Below are positions 7,222 through 14,972 of a stretch of 64,000 nt of DNA, one piece after another (position 1 is the first letter of the stretch; the number at the start of each line of letters is the position of its first letter). Made by a program: the position numbers and the translations under genes. The notes beneath the pieces were generated by a model. The model was given only the letters and a program-made list of their open reading frames with translations. It did no database searches and was not told the DNA's origin. Origin of the DNA: Actinacidiphila acididurans (GTDB lineage Bacteria; Actinomycetota; Actinomycetes; Streptomycetales; Streptomycetaceae); NCBI RefSeq assembly GCF_016918855.1, contig NZ_JADKYB010000008.1:186001-250000 (forward strand), written 5' to 3'.

Positions 7222-8070
7222 TCAGTCCGCGAACGCGGCCACGTACGACACCACGCACTGGTCCGGTGTCGCGAGCGAGGTGACGACGTGGCCGTCGACG
7301 GTCACCGGCGGGTCGAGCGGCACTTGGAGCACCCGTTCGGAACGCGAGCCGGCGAGTTGCTCCGCGGGCAGCAGGGTCCAGCCCGCGGGGTCCCGGCCCA
7401 CCTCGAACAGCACGTTGAGCATGTCCCCGGCGGGTGGCCGCAGCGGCGCCACGGGCAGGGCGGCGAGGATCGCGTCGTGCATCGGCGGGTCGGTGTCGCG
7501 GGCGGGGAGCCGTAGGCCGTAGGGGTCGAGGTCGCGCAGGCCGATCGCGGGTCTGCCGGCGGCGGGATGTGCGCGGGACAGCACCGCGTGCAGAGGTTCG
7601 GACCAGGCGTGCACCACGGTCAGCCCCGTGGAGGTGACCGCGCCGCGGACCAGCGCCAGATCCAGCTCGCCGTTGCGGACGGCATCCAGGCGCGCGGTCA
7701 CCGGCAGGTCGACCAGTTCCGGCTCGGCGGGCCGTTCGCTGTCGCGCAGGCGGCTCATCGCGCGGTCGAGCCGCCCGGTGACGCAGGACGCCACCCCGAT
7801 CCGCAGGACGGCCGCTGGTTCCCCGGCGACCACGCGCACCCGGGCCGCCGCGGCGAGCGTCTCACGGGCCGCGGCGAGCACGCGTTCGCCGGCGGGGGTG
7901 AGCCGTACCCGGCGTGAATTGCGGTCGAGCAGGCGCACGCCGAGCTCGCGTTCGAACCGGCTGATCTGCTGGCTCACCGCCGGCTGCACGATGCGCAGCC
8001 GTTCCGCCGCCCGCCCGAAGTGCAGCTCCTCGGCGACGGTCACGAAGTATTGCAGCGTCCTCAGTTCCAC
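7222..8070 (-). CDS. LysR-family regulator
   Basis: 282 aa from a GTG. The N-terminal winged helix is canonical ([50 protein letters not shown]). A type 2 periplasmic-binding effector domain follows. It is divergent from the F420-type reductase at 8261, its probable target. A perfect 15-bp palindrome, ATCACATGATGTGAT, lies 11 bp before its start codon. An AGAAGG immediately abuts the GTG, so spacing is poor for a normal ribosome-binding site. Confidence 0.9.
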   Translation of the reverse strand: MELRTLQYFVTVAEELHFGRAAERLRIVQPAVSQQISRFERELGVRLLDRNSRRVRLTPAGERVLAAARETLAAAARVRVVAGEPAAVLRIGVASCVTGRLDRAMSRLRDSERPAEPELVDLPVTARLDAVRNGELDLALVRGAVTSTGLTVVHAWSEPLHAVLSRAHPAAGRPAIGLRDLDPYGLRLPARDTDPPMHDAILAALPVAPLRPPAGDMLNVLFEVGRDPAGWTLLPAEQLAGSRSERVLQVPLDPPVTVDGHVVTSLATPDQCVVSYVAAFAD

Positions 8071-8081
8071 CCTTCTGATCT

Positions 8082-8096
8082 ATCACATGATGTGAT
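8082..8096. promoter_or_regulatory. Palindromic LysR binding-site candidate
   Basis: ATCACATGATGTGAT is a perfect 7-1-7 inverted repeat fitting the T-N11-A LysR box rule. It lies just upstream of the lysR-type start, where an autoregulatory site is expected. Confidence 0.55.
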
Positions 8097-8186
8097 CGCT
8101 GCCGAGCGCTTGTGCTCATTGTTCGCGCAGGTCACCCGGGCTGTGATGGGTACGAGCGCGCCGCCGCGGGCCCAGCCGCCGGCTGT

Positions 8187-8233
8187 CGTGGCGCGTGGCG
8201 CGTGGCGCCTGGCACATGGGGCGTGGCGCGTGG
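8187..8233. repeat. GTGGCGC short tandem tract before the F420-type reductase gene
   Basis: Five to six imperfect copies of GTGGCGC (CGTGGCGCGTGGCGCGTGG ... GGCGTGGCGCGTGG) sit in the leader 28 bp before the GTG start. It resembles in style, but not exactly in sequence, the CGCACGCC tract before the GH54 gene. Confidence 0.5.
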
Positions 8234-8260
8234 AAACGGGAACGGGAACGGAGAACACAA

Positions 8261-9001
8261 GTGAGCACAACAACGCTCGGCATCATCGGCACCGGAATGG
8301 TCGGCGCCGGGGTCGCCCGCCGTGCTGTCGACGCCGGCCTGGACGTCGTCCTGAGCAACTCGCGCGGCCCGCGGAGTCTGGCCGGTCTCGTCGCCGAGCT
8401 CGGCGAGCGGGCCCGTGCGGCCACCCCGGCCGAAGCGGCGAGCGCCGGTGACCTGGTCCTCGCGTCCGTACCGCTGGTCGCCCACGACCGGCTGCCCCGG
8501 GCCGAGCTGGCCGGAAAGACCGTGATCGACCCGATGAACTACGCGCTGATTCCCGGCTGGAGCTTCCCGGAGCTGGACAGCGACGAGCTGACCTCCAGCG
8601 AACTGGTGCAGCGCCACCTCGCCGGCGCCCGGGTGGTCAAGGCCCTGCACAACATCGGCCCCAAGCAACTGCTGAGCCTCTTCCGCCCGGCCGGAGCCCC
8701 CGACCGCACCGCACTGCCGCTGTCCGGCGACGACCCGGGCGCCAAGAAAGAGGTGGCCGACCTGCTGGACGTCCTCGGCTTCGACACGGTGGACCTCGGC
8801 TCGCTGGCCGACAGTTGGCGCAGTGAACCCAACACCCCGCTGTACGCCCTCCCGTACGTGGGACAGCCGCCGACCGGCCTCGCCCCGACGGACCTGGTGG
8901 CCTGGTTCCAGCAGGCACCCGGCGTGCCCGTGTCCGTCGCCCGGATCAAGGAACTCGCCGCGTCCGCGGTGCGCGGACCCGCGGGCTTCCGGATGCAATA
9001 G
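8261..9001 (+). CDS. NADPH:F420-oxidoreductase-like reductase
   Basis: 246 aa from the GTG at 8261, preceded by GGAG. The N-terminus TTTLGIIGTGMVGAGVARRAVDAGLDVVLSNSRGP is the NADP-binding fold of F420-dependent NADP reductases. Later motifs LVLASVPLVAHDRLP, GKTVIDPMNYALIPG and ARVVKALHNIGPKQL follow the family pattern. Members transfer hydride between NADPH and F420 or act on related substrates. The reading frame extends to 8195, but that part is the repeat tract and is unlikely to be translated. The divergent LysR-type gene is the probable regulator. Confidence 0.85.
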   Translation: MSTTTLGIIGTGMVGAGVARRAVDAGLDVVLSNSRGPRSLAGLVAELGERARAATPAEAASAGDLVLASVPLVAHDRLPRAELAGKTVIDPMNYALIPGWSFPELDSDELTSSELVQRHLAGARVVKALHNIGPKQLLSLFRPAGAPDRTALPLSGDDPGAKKEVADLLDVLGFDTVDLGSLADSWRSEPNTPLYALPYVGQPPTGLAPTDLVAWFQQAPGVPVSVARIKELAASAVRGPAGFRMQ

Positions 9002-9058
9002 GGGGGACGAAGGGCCGGTGTCACGCGCGGGAGCCGGGACACCAGGGGCTGACCGACG

Positions 9059-9101
9059 CCGAGGGCGGTGACGAGTTCGTGGACACGTCTGCCGCCCTCG
9101 G
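9059..9101. terminator. Hairpin downstream of the F420-type reductase
   Basis: CCGAGGGCGG and CCGCCCTCGG are perfect 10-bp arms with a 23-nt loop, 58 bp past the stop codon. It would separate this transcript from the zinc-lipoprotein promoter region that follows. Confidence 0.5.
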
Positions 9102-9146
9102 ACAGTTCGCGGACCAGGGATGAGGGGGGGCGGCTGGATCAAGAAA

Positions 9147-9161
9147 TGGCAACGATTTTCA
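9147..9161. promoter_or_regulatory. Zur-type box 1
   Basis: TGGCAACGATTTTCA fits the streptomycete Zur consensus as I recall it (about TGAAAATGATTTTCA, 7-1-7 symmetry). Its reverse complement, TGAAAATCGTTGCCA, matches the second site at 13 of 15 positions. It lies 128 bp upstream of the zinc-type binding lipoprotein start. Confidence 0.65.
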
Positions 9162-9185
9162 TATTTATGCTGGCGATGATGGTGG

Positions 9186-9200
9186 TGAAAGTCGTTTCCA
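9186..9200. promoter_or_regulatory. Zur-type box 2
   Basis: TGAAAGTCGTTTCCA is a second 7-1-7 box in opposite orientation, 39 bp centre to centre from the first and 89 bp before the lipoprotein start. Paired boxes in front of a metal-uptake gene strongly suggest zinc-dependent repression. Confidence 0.65.
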
Positions 9201-9288
9201 TCTAGCGTGAGGAGCCACCCAGCCGTGCCGGTGGGTGCGCCCCCTGATGCGCATACCGACGCGGCCCGATCAAGGAGTTTCCCGCGCC

Positions 9289-10281
9289 ATGAAGGCTGCC
9301 CCCTCCCGCCCGACCGCCCGCCGACCGTTGTGGTCACCCGCCCTCGGCTGCACCGCCGTACTCGCCGCGGCGGCCCTCACCGCATGTTCGACGTCGTCCT
9401 CCTCGGGTTCCACGGCTGACGGCAAGTCCGGCAGCTCGTCGTCCTCCGGCTCCGGGGGCGGGAAGGTCATCCAGGTGGTGGCCGCCGAGAACTTCTGGGG
9501 GAGCATCGCGAGCCAGCTCGGCGGCGGGCACGTCAAGGTGACCAGCATCATCGACAACCCGGACGCCGATCCGCACGACTACGAGCCGACGGCCGCGGAC
9601 GCGCGCACGGTGGCGGGTGCGCAGTACACGATCGTGAACGGGATCGGGTACGACGCGTGGGCCGGCAAGCTGCTGGCGGCCGGCGCGGGGTCGGGCCGTA
9701 CGGACCTGAACGTCGGGGACCTGGTGGGCGTCAAGGCGGGCGGGAACCCGCACCGCTGGTACTCCCCGGCCGACGTGCACGCGGTGATCGAGCGCATCAC
9801 CGCCGACTACAAGAAGCTCGACCCGGCGGACTCCGCGGACTTCGACACGCTGAAGAACACCTTCGAGACGCAGACCCTCGGCTCGTACAACCGGCTGGTC
9901 TCGCAGATCAGGTCGAAGTACGCGGGCACCCCGATCGGCGCCTCGGAGTCCATCGTCAGCCCGCTGGCCGACGGGCTCGGGCTGAAGATGCTCACCCCGT
10001 ACTCGTTCCTGAGCGCGGTCAGCGAGGGCAGCGACCCCACCGCGCGCGACAAGGCGCTGATCGACGGGCAGATCAAGGGCAAGCAGATCAAGGTCTACGT
10101 CTACAACAGCCAGAACGCCACGCCCGATGTGCAGCAGCAGGTGAAGGAGGCGAAGGCGGCGGGCATTCCGGTGGCGACGGTGACCGAGACCCTGACGCCG
10201 GCCGGTGCCTCGTTCCAGGACTGGCAGGTCCGTGAACTGACCGGACTGCAAAAGGCGTTGGCCCAGGCCACCGGGAAGTGA
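9289..10281 (+). CDS. Zinc/manganese-type ABC transporter binding lipoprotein (ZnuA-like)
   Basis: 330 aa from the ATG at 9289, preceded by AAGGAG. The signal peptide ends in the lipobox LTACS, followed by a Ser/Gly linker and a cluster A-I metal-binding fold (VVAAENFWGSIASQLGGGHVKVTSIIDNPDADPHDYEPT). Likely metal ligands are the His in DPHDYEP and the His in NPHRWYSP; GASESIVSPLADGLGLK lies near the second lobe. No permease or ATPase gene adjoins it, so it must use a transporter encoded elsewhere or act as an orphan zinc scavenger. Two Zur-type boxes upstream and a Zur-like gene downstream support zinc starvation control. Confidence 0.85.
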   Translation: MKAAPSRPTARRPLWSPALGCTAVLAAAALTACSTSSSSGSTADGKSGSSSSSGSGGGKVIQVVAAENFWGSIASQLGGGHVKVTSIIDNPDADPHDYEPTAADARTVAGAQYTIVNGIGYDAWAGKLLAAGAGSGRTDLNVGDLVGVKAGGNPHRWYSPADVHAVIERITADYKKLDPADSADFDTLKNTFETQTLGSYNRLVSQIRSKYAGTPIGASESIVSPLADGLGLKMLTPYSFLSAVSEGSDPTARDKALIDGQIKGKQIKVYVYNSQNATPDVQQQVKEAKAAGIPVATVTETLTPAGASFQDWQVRELTGLQKALAQATGK

Positions 10282-10320
10282 CCGCGCAGGTGAGAGAGCT
10301 GCGCCGACCCGGCACGGCCG

Positions 10321-10353
10321 CCGGCCCGGCAGGGGGTGCCCCTGCCGGGCCGG
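10321..10353. terminator. Strong hairpin between the lipoprotein and Zur-like genes
   Basis: CCGGCCCGGCAGGGG and CCCCTGCCGGGCCGG form a perfect 15-bp stem with a GTG loop. It would terminate or attenuate transcription from the lipoprotein gene, so the Zur-like gene may depend on read-through or its own promoter. Confidence 0.8.
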
Positions 10354-10413
10354 GCGGTGTCCGCGCCGGATCCGGCGGCCCGCGCCGCCCTGCCCGCGCC
10401 GGAGCGGCCTGAC

Positions 10414-10866
10414 ATGGCGCCGGACGACCCGAGTGACGAACCGGCCGAGGCGTACGTGATCGGCCGCCGCACGCCGCAGCGCACGACCGTGCTCACCGCC
10501 CTGATCCGCAGCGGGGATTTCGTCAGCGCCCAGGCACTGCACATCCATCTGGCCGCGGCCGGCGAGCGCGTCGGCCTGAGCACGGTCTACCGCACGCTGG
10601 CCGCGCTCGCCGAGGCCGGCCGCGCCGACGTCGTGCGGGAACCCGGCGGCGAACGCCTCTTCCGCTACCGCCCCAGCCGGGAACACCGCCACTACCTGCT
10701 GTGCCGGTCCTGCGGCCAGGGCGTACCCGTCGACGCCGGTCTCGTGGAGGCATGGGCCGCCGCGACAGCGGACTCCTCGGGCTACGCCGAGGTCCACCAC
10801 ACCGTCGAACTGACCGGCGTCTGCCCGGACTGCCTCGCCAAGCGCCGCGCGGAGAAGGAGAAGTGA
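10414..10866 (+). CDS. Fur-family repressor, Zur-like
   Basis: 150 aa from the ATG at 10414 (GGAG nine bases before). The winged helix is QRTTVLTALIRSGDFVSAQALHIHLAAAGERVGLSTVYRTLAALAEAGRADVV. The dimerisation domain carries metal-site signatures EHRHYLLCRSCGQGV and VCPDC, i.e. two CxxC pairs forming a structural zinc site. HHTVELTG matches the Zur/Fur C-terminal strand. With zinc bound it should repress genes carrying 7-1-7 boxes. The neighbouring ZnuA-like gene and boxes point to zinc rather than iron. Its 3' end is two bases from the converging gene. Confidence 0.85.
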   Translation: MAPDDPSDEPAEAYVIGRRTPQRTTVLTALIRSGDFVSAQALHIHLAAAGERVGLSTVYRTLAALAEAGRADVVREPGGERLFRYRPSREHRHYLLCRSCGQGVPVDAGLVEAWAAATADSSGYAEVHHTVELTGVCPDCLAKRRAEKEK

Positions 10867-10868
10867 CA

Positions 10869-11519
10869 TCACGCGCACCACTCCCGGACCACGGCGAGCA
10901 CCGACTGCCGGAAGGCCTGCGCGGAGTCGGCCCGGCTCCGGCGCCACGGCGGCGCCGGCTGTTCCGTGCGCAGGCCCGGCTCGCGGCGGTGGGCCTCGCG
11001 CAGGACGTCCTCGCGGCACACCCGGGCCACCCGCCGTGCGACCTGGAGCGTCACCGGCCAGGGCGCCAGGTACCGCCCGTGCCGGTCCTCGAACGCCAGG
11101 GGTTCGCGGCGCAGTTGGTGCGCGCTGATCGCCAGCCAGGAGCAGGTCGGGTCCAGATTCCTGATCTCCAGAACGCCGGCGTCGGCGATCCGGCCCCGCA
11201 TCCTCACCCGGCCCCGCGGGCGCGCGGCACTCAGTACCAGGCGCGCGGCTTCGAACTCCACGCTGCCCCTGACCGACCGGGACGCGGCGGCCACCTCCGC
11301 CGTGCGGCGCTCGTCGTCCAGGAACGCGCCGGCCTGATCCCAGGGCGCCACGAGACCGCGCTGGTCCGCCCACTCCAGTTCCTGCGGGCCGTCGAGAAAC
11401 GCGATACGCGCCTGGCCCGATCTGAGCACGCCGCCGATCCGGACGATCCGGACGCGGTGCACCGGGCCGCCGGCCGTTCCGGGGTCCGGCCGGAAAGCCC
11501 ACACTTCGCCGATCTCCAT
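10869..11519 (-). CDS. Conserved-looking protein of unknown function
   Basis: 216 aa. I do not recognise the family. The N-terminus MEIGEVWAFRPDPGTAGGPVHRVRIVRIG looks like a small beta-rich domain, and a segment with WADQRGLVAPWDQAGAFLDDERR follows. The remainder is Arg-rich with no signal peptide or membrane segment, suggesting a cytoplasmic protein. It is divergent from the PLP-enzyme operon; two Fur-family-type boxes lie 70 and 119 bp upstream of its start. It may therefore belong to the same metal-responsive regulon. Codon use is like that of its neighbours. Confidence 0.65.
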   Translation of the reverse strand: MEIGEVWAFRPDPGTAGGPVHRVRIVRIGGVLRSGQARIAFLDGPQELEWADQRGLVAPWDQAGAFLDDERRTAEVAAASRSVRGSVEFEAARLVLSAARPRGRVRMRGRIADAGVLEIRNLDPTCSWLAISAHQLRREPLAFEDRHGRYLAPWPVTLQVARRVARVCREDVLREAHRREPGLRTEQPAPPWRRSRADSAQAFRQSVLAVVREWCA

Positions 11520-11588
11520 CCGTCAATTGAGCCATCGCCGACCCCGAATGGAGAAGGGAAGTTTTACGCTGCCGGAAGTGCGCGTACG

Positions 11589-11603
11589 TGAGAACGATTC
11601 TCG
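11589..11603. promoter_or_regulatory. Fur-family (Zur-type) box 3
   Basis: TGAGAACGATTCTCG has 7-1-7 symmetry with one central base and five matching arm pairs. It lies 70 bp before the orphan gene start on the minus strand and faces the PLP operon on the plus strand. Confidence 0.6.
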
Positions 11604-11637
11604 GCTGACAACGCGAGCGGCCGCCCGCCGGTCCAGC

Positions 11638-11652
11638 TGAGAATCATTCTCA
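11638..11652. promoter_or_regulatory. Fur-family (Zur-type) box 4, perfect palindrome
   Basis: TGAGAATCATTCTCA is a perfect 7-1-7 palindrome, extended to 17 bp by one flanking C-G pair on each side. Its centre is 49 bp from the centre of the previous box. Confidence 0.7.
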
Positions 11653-11699
11653 GGTGCCCGCCCCGGGACTCCTTCCGCCTTATTCTCCCGCCGGGCCGG

Positions 11700-11714
11700 T
11701 GAAAGTGATTTCCA
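11700..11714. promoter_or_regulatory. Fur-family (Zur-type) box 5
   Basis: TGAAAGTGATTTCCA matches the box at 9186 at 13 of 15 positions. It is 409 bp upstream of the PLP-operon start codon, so if it regulates that operon the transcript has a long leader. Confidence 0.6.
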
Positions 11715-12122
11715 TGACTGGATGCGGAAGCGGGAGAGTGGGGCACCTGTTCGGTGATCGGCCCGGTGACCGGCTGACAATCGCCAAAGCGAAAACCCCG
11801 CCGATCGCCGTCCCGCGGCGATCGGCGCCGTTGCCCAGGCGCCGGCCGGACCAGGAAAGCGGCAGGTCACACCCGGACGGCCGGACACCGAGAGGCTGCG
11901 TGCATACGCCACGGGCATCGGAACAACCTCGCTGAAACCGGAACTTTCCCGCAGTGAGAGATCTGCCCGGGCCTGCCGGAAAACCGACCCGTGACGCACT
12001 TCCGGGAGGTGTCCCGGGTGTGAAGCGAAACCGCGCGGGGAAACACGTCGTACGGCCCTGCGCGCACAGCGGAGGGCCGTACGCCCGGATTCGGGGCGTA
12101 GCGCTCTGGGGAGGGACCGGGG
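11715..12122 (+). other. Long structured leader of the PLP operon, no gene recognised
   Basis: This 408-bp stretch carries no convincing gene; a 73-codon frame from 11714 is Arg/Pro-rich and looks non-coding. It contains three inverted repeats. GCCGATCGCCG/CGGCGATCGGC is at 11800-11826 (11-bp arms, 5-nt loop), CCGGGA/TCCCGG is near 12002-12017, and CGTACGGCCCT/AGGGCCGTACG is at 12049-12083 (11-bp arms, 13-nt loop, 39 bp before the start codon). Such a leader could attenuate expression or hold a small RNA. No known riboswitch class was recognised. Confidence 0.55.
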
Positions 12123-13595
12123 ATGGGCGAGGAGCCCTTGTATCTGGAGCCGCGGCTCGAAGAGCCGTTGCGCTCACTGCTGGAGTCGCCGGGGTTGCTC
12201 CACACGCTGACAAATGCGCTCGGGTCACCGCTGAACGTGCTTCTTCCCGACCGGATCGCGGCGAATGTGGAGCGATTCCGTTCGGTGTACCGCGCGCATC
12301 ACCTGTCCGGGCAGGTCTGGTTCGCGCACAAGGCCAGCGGATCCAGGGCGCTGCTGCGCAGGCTGGCCGCGACGGACGCCGGAGTGGACGTCGCGTCGCT
12401 GACGGAGCTCCAGCATGCGCTCGGCGCCGGCTTCACGCCGGACCGCATCGTCGCCACCGGACCGAAGAACCCGCCCTTCCTGTGGCTGGCCGCGCGCACG
12501 TCGGTCACCGTCGCCGTCGACAGCCGCGCCGAGCTGGAACACCTCGTCTCGCTGGTACGCGGGCACGCGCTCTCCCGCGCCAGGATCCTGCTGCGGCTGT
12601 CGGGGTTCGAGTCGACGGGCGTACGGGTGCTGAGCCGCCGCAGCCGCTTCGGTTCGCCCGTGGCGAACGTGGGGCCGCTGCTGGACGAGGTCGAACGGTA
12701 CGGCGACGCGGTGGAGTTGGTGGGTGTGGCATACCACCTCGACACGACCGGCCTCGACGAGAAGGCGGTGGCCCTCGAAGGATGCCTGCGGGTGCTGGAG
12801 GAGTGCCGCGGCCGCGGACTGCGGCCCGCCGCGGTGGACGTCGGCGGCGGATTCGGGGTCAGTTACGTCGACGAGCGCGAGCAGTGGGAGCGGTACACGA
12901 CCGCGCTCACCGACGCCGTCCTGGGCACCCGCCCGCCGCTGACCTGGGGCGGACACGGCTACGGACTGCGCAACGAGGGCGGCACGCTGCGCGGCACCCT
13001 CGGGCTCTACCCCGCCCACCGCCCGGTCGCCGGAGCGGGATACCTCGACGAACTCCTCTCGCGCCCGGCGGCCTCCTTCGGCGGGCGCCCGCTGGCCGCC
13101 CTGCTGCTGGAACACCTCTACGACCTGCACGCCGAACCCGGCCGGGCGCTGGTGGACCAGTGCGGGGTGACCGTGGCGAAGGTGCTGGAAGTACGCGCCG
13201 ACGACGCGGGTGCGCAGCTCCTGGTGCGGCTGGCGGCGAAGGCCGACGACGTGGCCCTGGAGGACCACGGGGTGCTCGTGGACCCGGTCGTCGTGCCGCG
13301 CGATCCGGCGGGCGGGCGCGCCGGCGACGGGCCGGTCGCGGTCCATCTGGCCGGCAGCCTGTGTCTGGAGACCGACCTGATCACCCGCAGGACGGTCTTC
13401 CTGCCGCGCCGCCCCGAGCCGGGCGACCTGCTGGCCTTCGCGAACACCGCGGGCTACTGCATGGACTTCCGGGCCACCCGCGCCCAGCAACAGCCCGCCG
13501 CACGCAAGGTCGCCGCCTGGCAGGAGGGCGGCTCGTGGCAATGGTGTCTGGACGACGAGTACTGGCCGACCGTACCCGTGGGGGGAACGCAGTGA
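12123..13595 (+). CDS. Fold-III PLP decarboxylase-like enzyme (Y4yA-like)
   Basis: 490 aa, GGAGGG six bases before the ATG. The domain is that of diaminopimelate/ornithine decarboxylases: PLP lysine K70 in WFAHKASGSRALLRRLA, the ATGPKN strand, Gly-rich phosphate-binding DVGGGFGVSYV, and a C-terminal beta-domain with SLCLETDLITRR, resembling the active-site Cys-Glu-x-Asp region. It resembles the Y4yA group known from rhizobial symbiotic plasmids, whose reaction is, to my knowledge, not established. It probably decarboxylates an amino acid or a condensed intermediate in the four-gene pathway. It overlaps the next gene by GTGA, showing translational coupling. Confidence 0.85.
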   Translation: MGEEPLYLEPRLEEPLRSLLESPGLLHTLTNALGSPLNVLLPDRIAANVERFRSVYRAHHLSGQVWFAHKASGSRALLRRLAATDAGVDVASLTELQHALGAGFTPDRIVATGPKNPPFLWLAARTSVTVAVDSRAELEHLVSLVRGHALSRARILLRLSGFESTGVRVLSRRSRFGSPVANVGPLLDEVERYGDAVELVGVAYHLDTTGLDEKAVALEGCLRVLEECRGRGLRPAAVDVGGGFGVSYVDEREQWERYTTALTDAVLGTRPPLTWGGHGYGLRNEGGTLRGTLGLYPAHRPVAGAGYLDELLSRPAASFGGRPLAALLLEHLYDLHAEPGRALVDQCGVTVAKVLEVRADDAGAQLLVRLAAKADDVALEDHGVLVDPVVVPRDPAGGRAGDGPVAVHLAGSLCLETDLITRRTVFLPRRPEPGDLLAFANTAGYCMDFRATRAQQQPAARKVAAWQEGGSWQWCLDDEYWPTVPVGGTQ

Positions 13596-14911
13596 GATAC
13601 GACAGCATCACCGAGGCCATCGGCAACACCCCGCTGGTGCGCATCGACCCGGCCGTGCACGGCCTGGAACACATCGACCTCTACGCCAAGCTGGAGCTGT
13701 TCAACCCGTTCGGATCGGTGAAGGACCGGGCGGCCTGGAACATGGCGCGCCCGCACCTGGCGGCCGCGGTCGAGCACGGCAGCACGGTCGTCGAACTGTC
13801 CAGCGGCAACACCGCCAAGGCGCTGGCCGTCCTCGCCGGCATGCACGGCCTGCGGTTCAAGAGCGTCACCAACCGGATGCGGGTCCCCGAGATCAAGGAC
13901 CTCCTGCTGCTGCTCGGCGCCGAGATCGAGGAACTGCCCGGACAGAGCGAGTGCCTCGACCCGGCCGCGACCGACGACCCGCTGACCCTCTTCCACCGCA
14001 CCCTGTCCGAGCCGGGAGGCGACTACCTGCACACCGACCAGTACTTCAACCCGCACAACGTCGAGGCCCACCTCACCGGCACGGGCCCGGAGATCGTGAA
14101 GGACCTGGACGGCCGGGCACCGGACTGGTTCGTGGCCGGCGTGGGCACCGCCGGATCGTCCACCGGCATCGCCCGCGCGCTGCGCGAAACCGACCCTGCC
14201 GTACGGGTCCTGGGGCTGGTCGCCGCCAAGTCCGACTTCATCCCCGGCATCCGCACCATCGACGAGGTGCACGAGGTGGGCCTGTTCGACCCCGGCACCT
14301 ATGACGCGATCGAGGCCGTCAGCGCCGACGAGGCGATCGAGGGGATGCTGACCCTCAACCGCCGGTGCGGCATCCTGGCCGGCCCCACCGGAGGAGCGGC
14401 CTACCAGGGTGCCGTGCGCCGGCTGGGGGCCCTCGACGCGGAACTGACCGAACGCCAGTCGGCGGTGTTCGTCGTCTGCGACCGTGTCGAGAGCTACATC
14501 GGCTACGTCCGGGAGCGCCGCCCGGACCTGTTCGGCCGGCCCCCGCGCCGGAACTCCCCGGCCGACCTGTCCGACGCCGAGGTACGCGCGGCCCCCGCCA
14601 TCGGGGTCGCCGACGCCCAGGCGTGGATCGCCACCGGCCGGCCGCTCGTCGTCGACCTGCGCAGCACCTTCGCGTACGCCGCCCTGCACATCGACGGATC
14701 GGTCAACATCGTCGACGAGGTCTTCGAGGAACTCCTGCGCGGCGGCCTGCCCTTCAGCCGCAGCCGCCCGGTGCTGCTGGCCTGCCCGGTGGGCGAGAAG
14801 TCGGCCCGCTACGCGGCGCTGCTCACCCGGATGGGACACCCGGAGGTCCGCAGCCTCACCGGCGGCATCGTCGCCTGGCGCGACGCGGGCGCCCCGCTGG
14901 TACGGGACTGA
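13592..14911 (+). CDS. Cysteine-synthase-like PLP enzyme fused to a rhodanese domain
   Basis: 439 aa from the GTG at 13592. Residues 1-315 are a fold-II PLP enzyme (AIGNTPLVRI, PLP lysine K44 in NPFGSVKDRAAWN, SSGNTAKALAVLAG, phosphate loop GTAGSSTGIARAL, GILAGPTGGAAYQGA). This is the group that performs beta-replacement, as in cysteine synthase or SbnA of staphyloferrin B synthesis. Residues 335-439 are a rhodanese (RPLVVDLRSTFAYAALHIDGSVNI) with catalytic loop CPVGEKS, Cys398 intact. The fusion suggests persulfide sulfur delivery to, or turnover by, the PLP centre. It is coupled to both neighbours, with short spacing to the SufS-like gene. Confidence 0.88.
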   Translation: MRYDSITEAIGNTPLVRIDPAVHGLEHIDLYAKLELFNPFGSVKDRAAWNMARPHLAAAVEHGSTVVELSSGNTAKALAVLAGMHGLRFKSVTNRMRVPEIKDLLLLLGAEIEELPGQSECLDPAATDDPLTLFHRTLSEPGGDYLHTDQYFNPHNVEAHLTGTGPEIVKDLDGRAPDWFVAGVGTAGSSTGIARALRETDPAVRVLGLVAAKSDFIPGIRTIDEVHEVGLFDPGTYDAIEAVSADEAIEGMLTLNRRCGILAGPTGGAAYQGAVRRLGALDAELTERQSAVFVVCDRVESYIGYVRERRPDLFGRPPRRNSPADLSDAEVRAAPAIGVADAQAWIATGRPLVVDLRSTFAYAALHIDGSVNIVDEVFEELLRGGLPFSRSRPVLLACPVGEKSARYAALLTRMGHPEVRSLTGGIVAWRDAGAPLVRD

Positions 14912-14972
14912 ACCCGTTGTGCAGTGACCCGGAGTGACCCAAGTGACATGCACCGACCTGGAGTTGACCGCC

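Noticed and set aside
11654-11935. Possible small Zur-regulated protein (such as an alternative zinc-free ribosomal protein) after box 5
   Set aside because: The frame is Arg/Pro-rich and does not resemble L28, L33, L36 or S14, which are the known Zur-controlled alternatives.
11954-14911. Single long frame that would join leader sequence to the cysteine-synthase-like gene
   Set aside because: The first half is a shadow of the Y4yA-like gene in another frame; homology begins only at the GTG at 13592.
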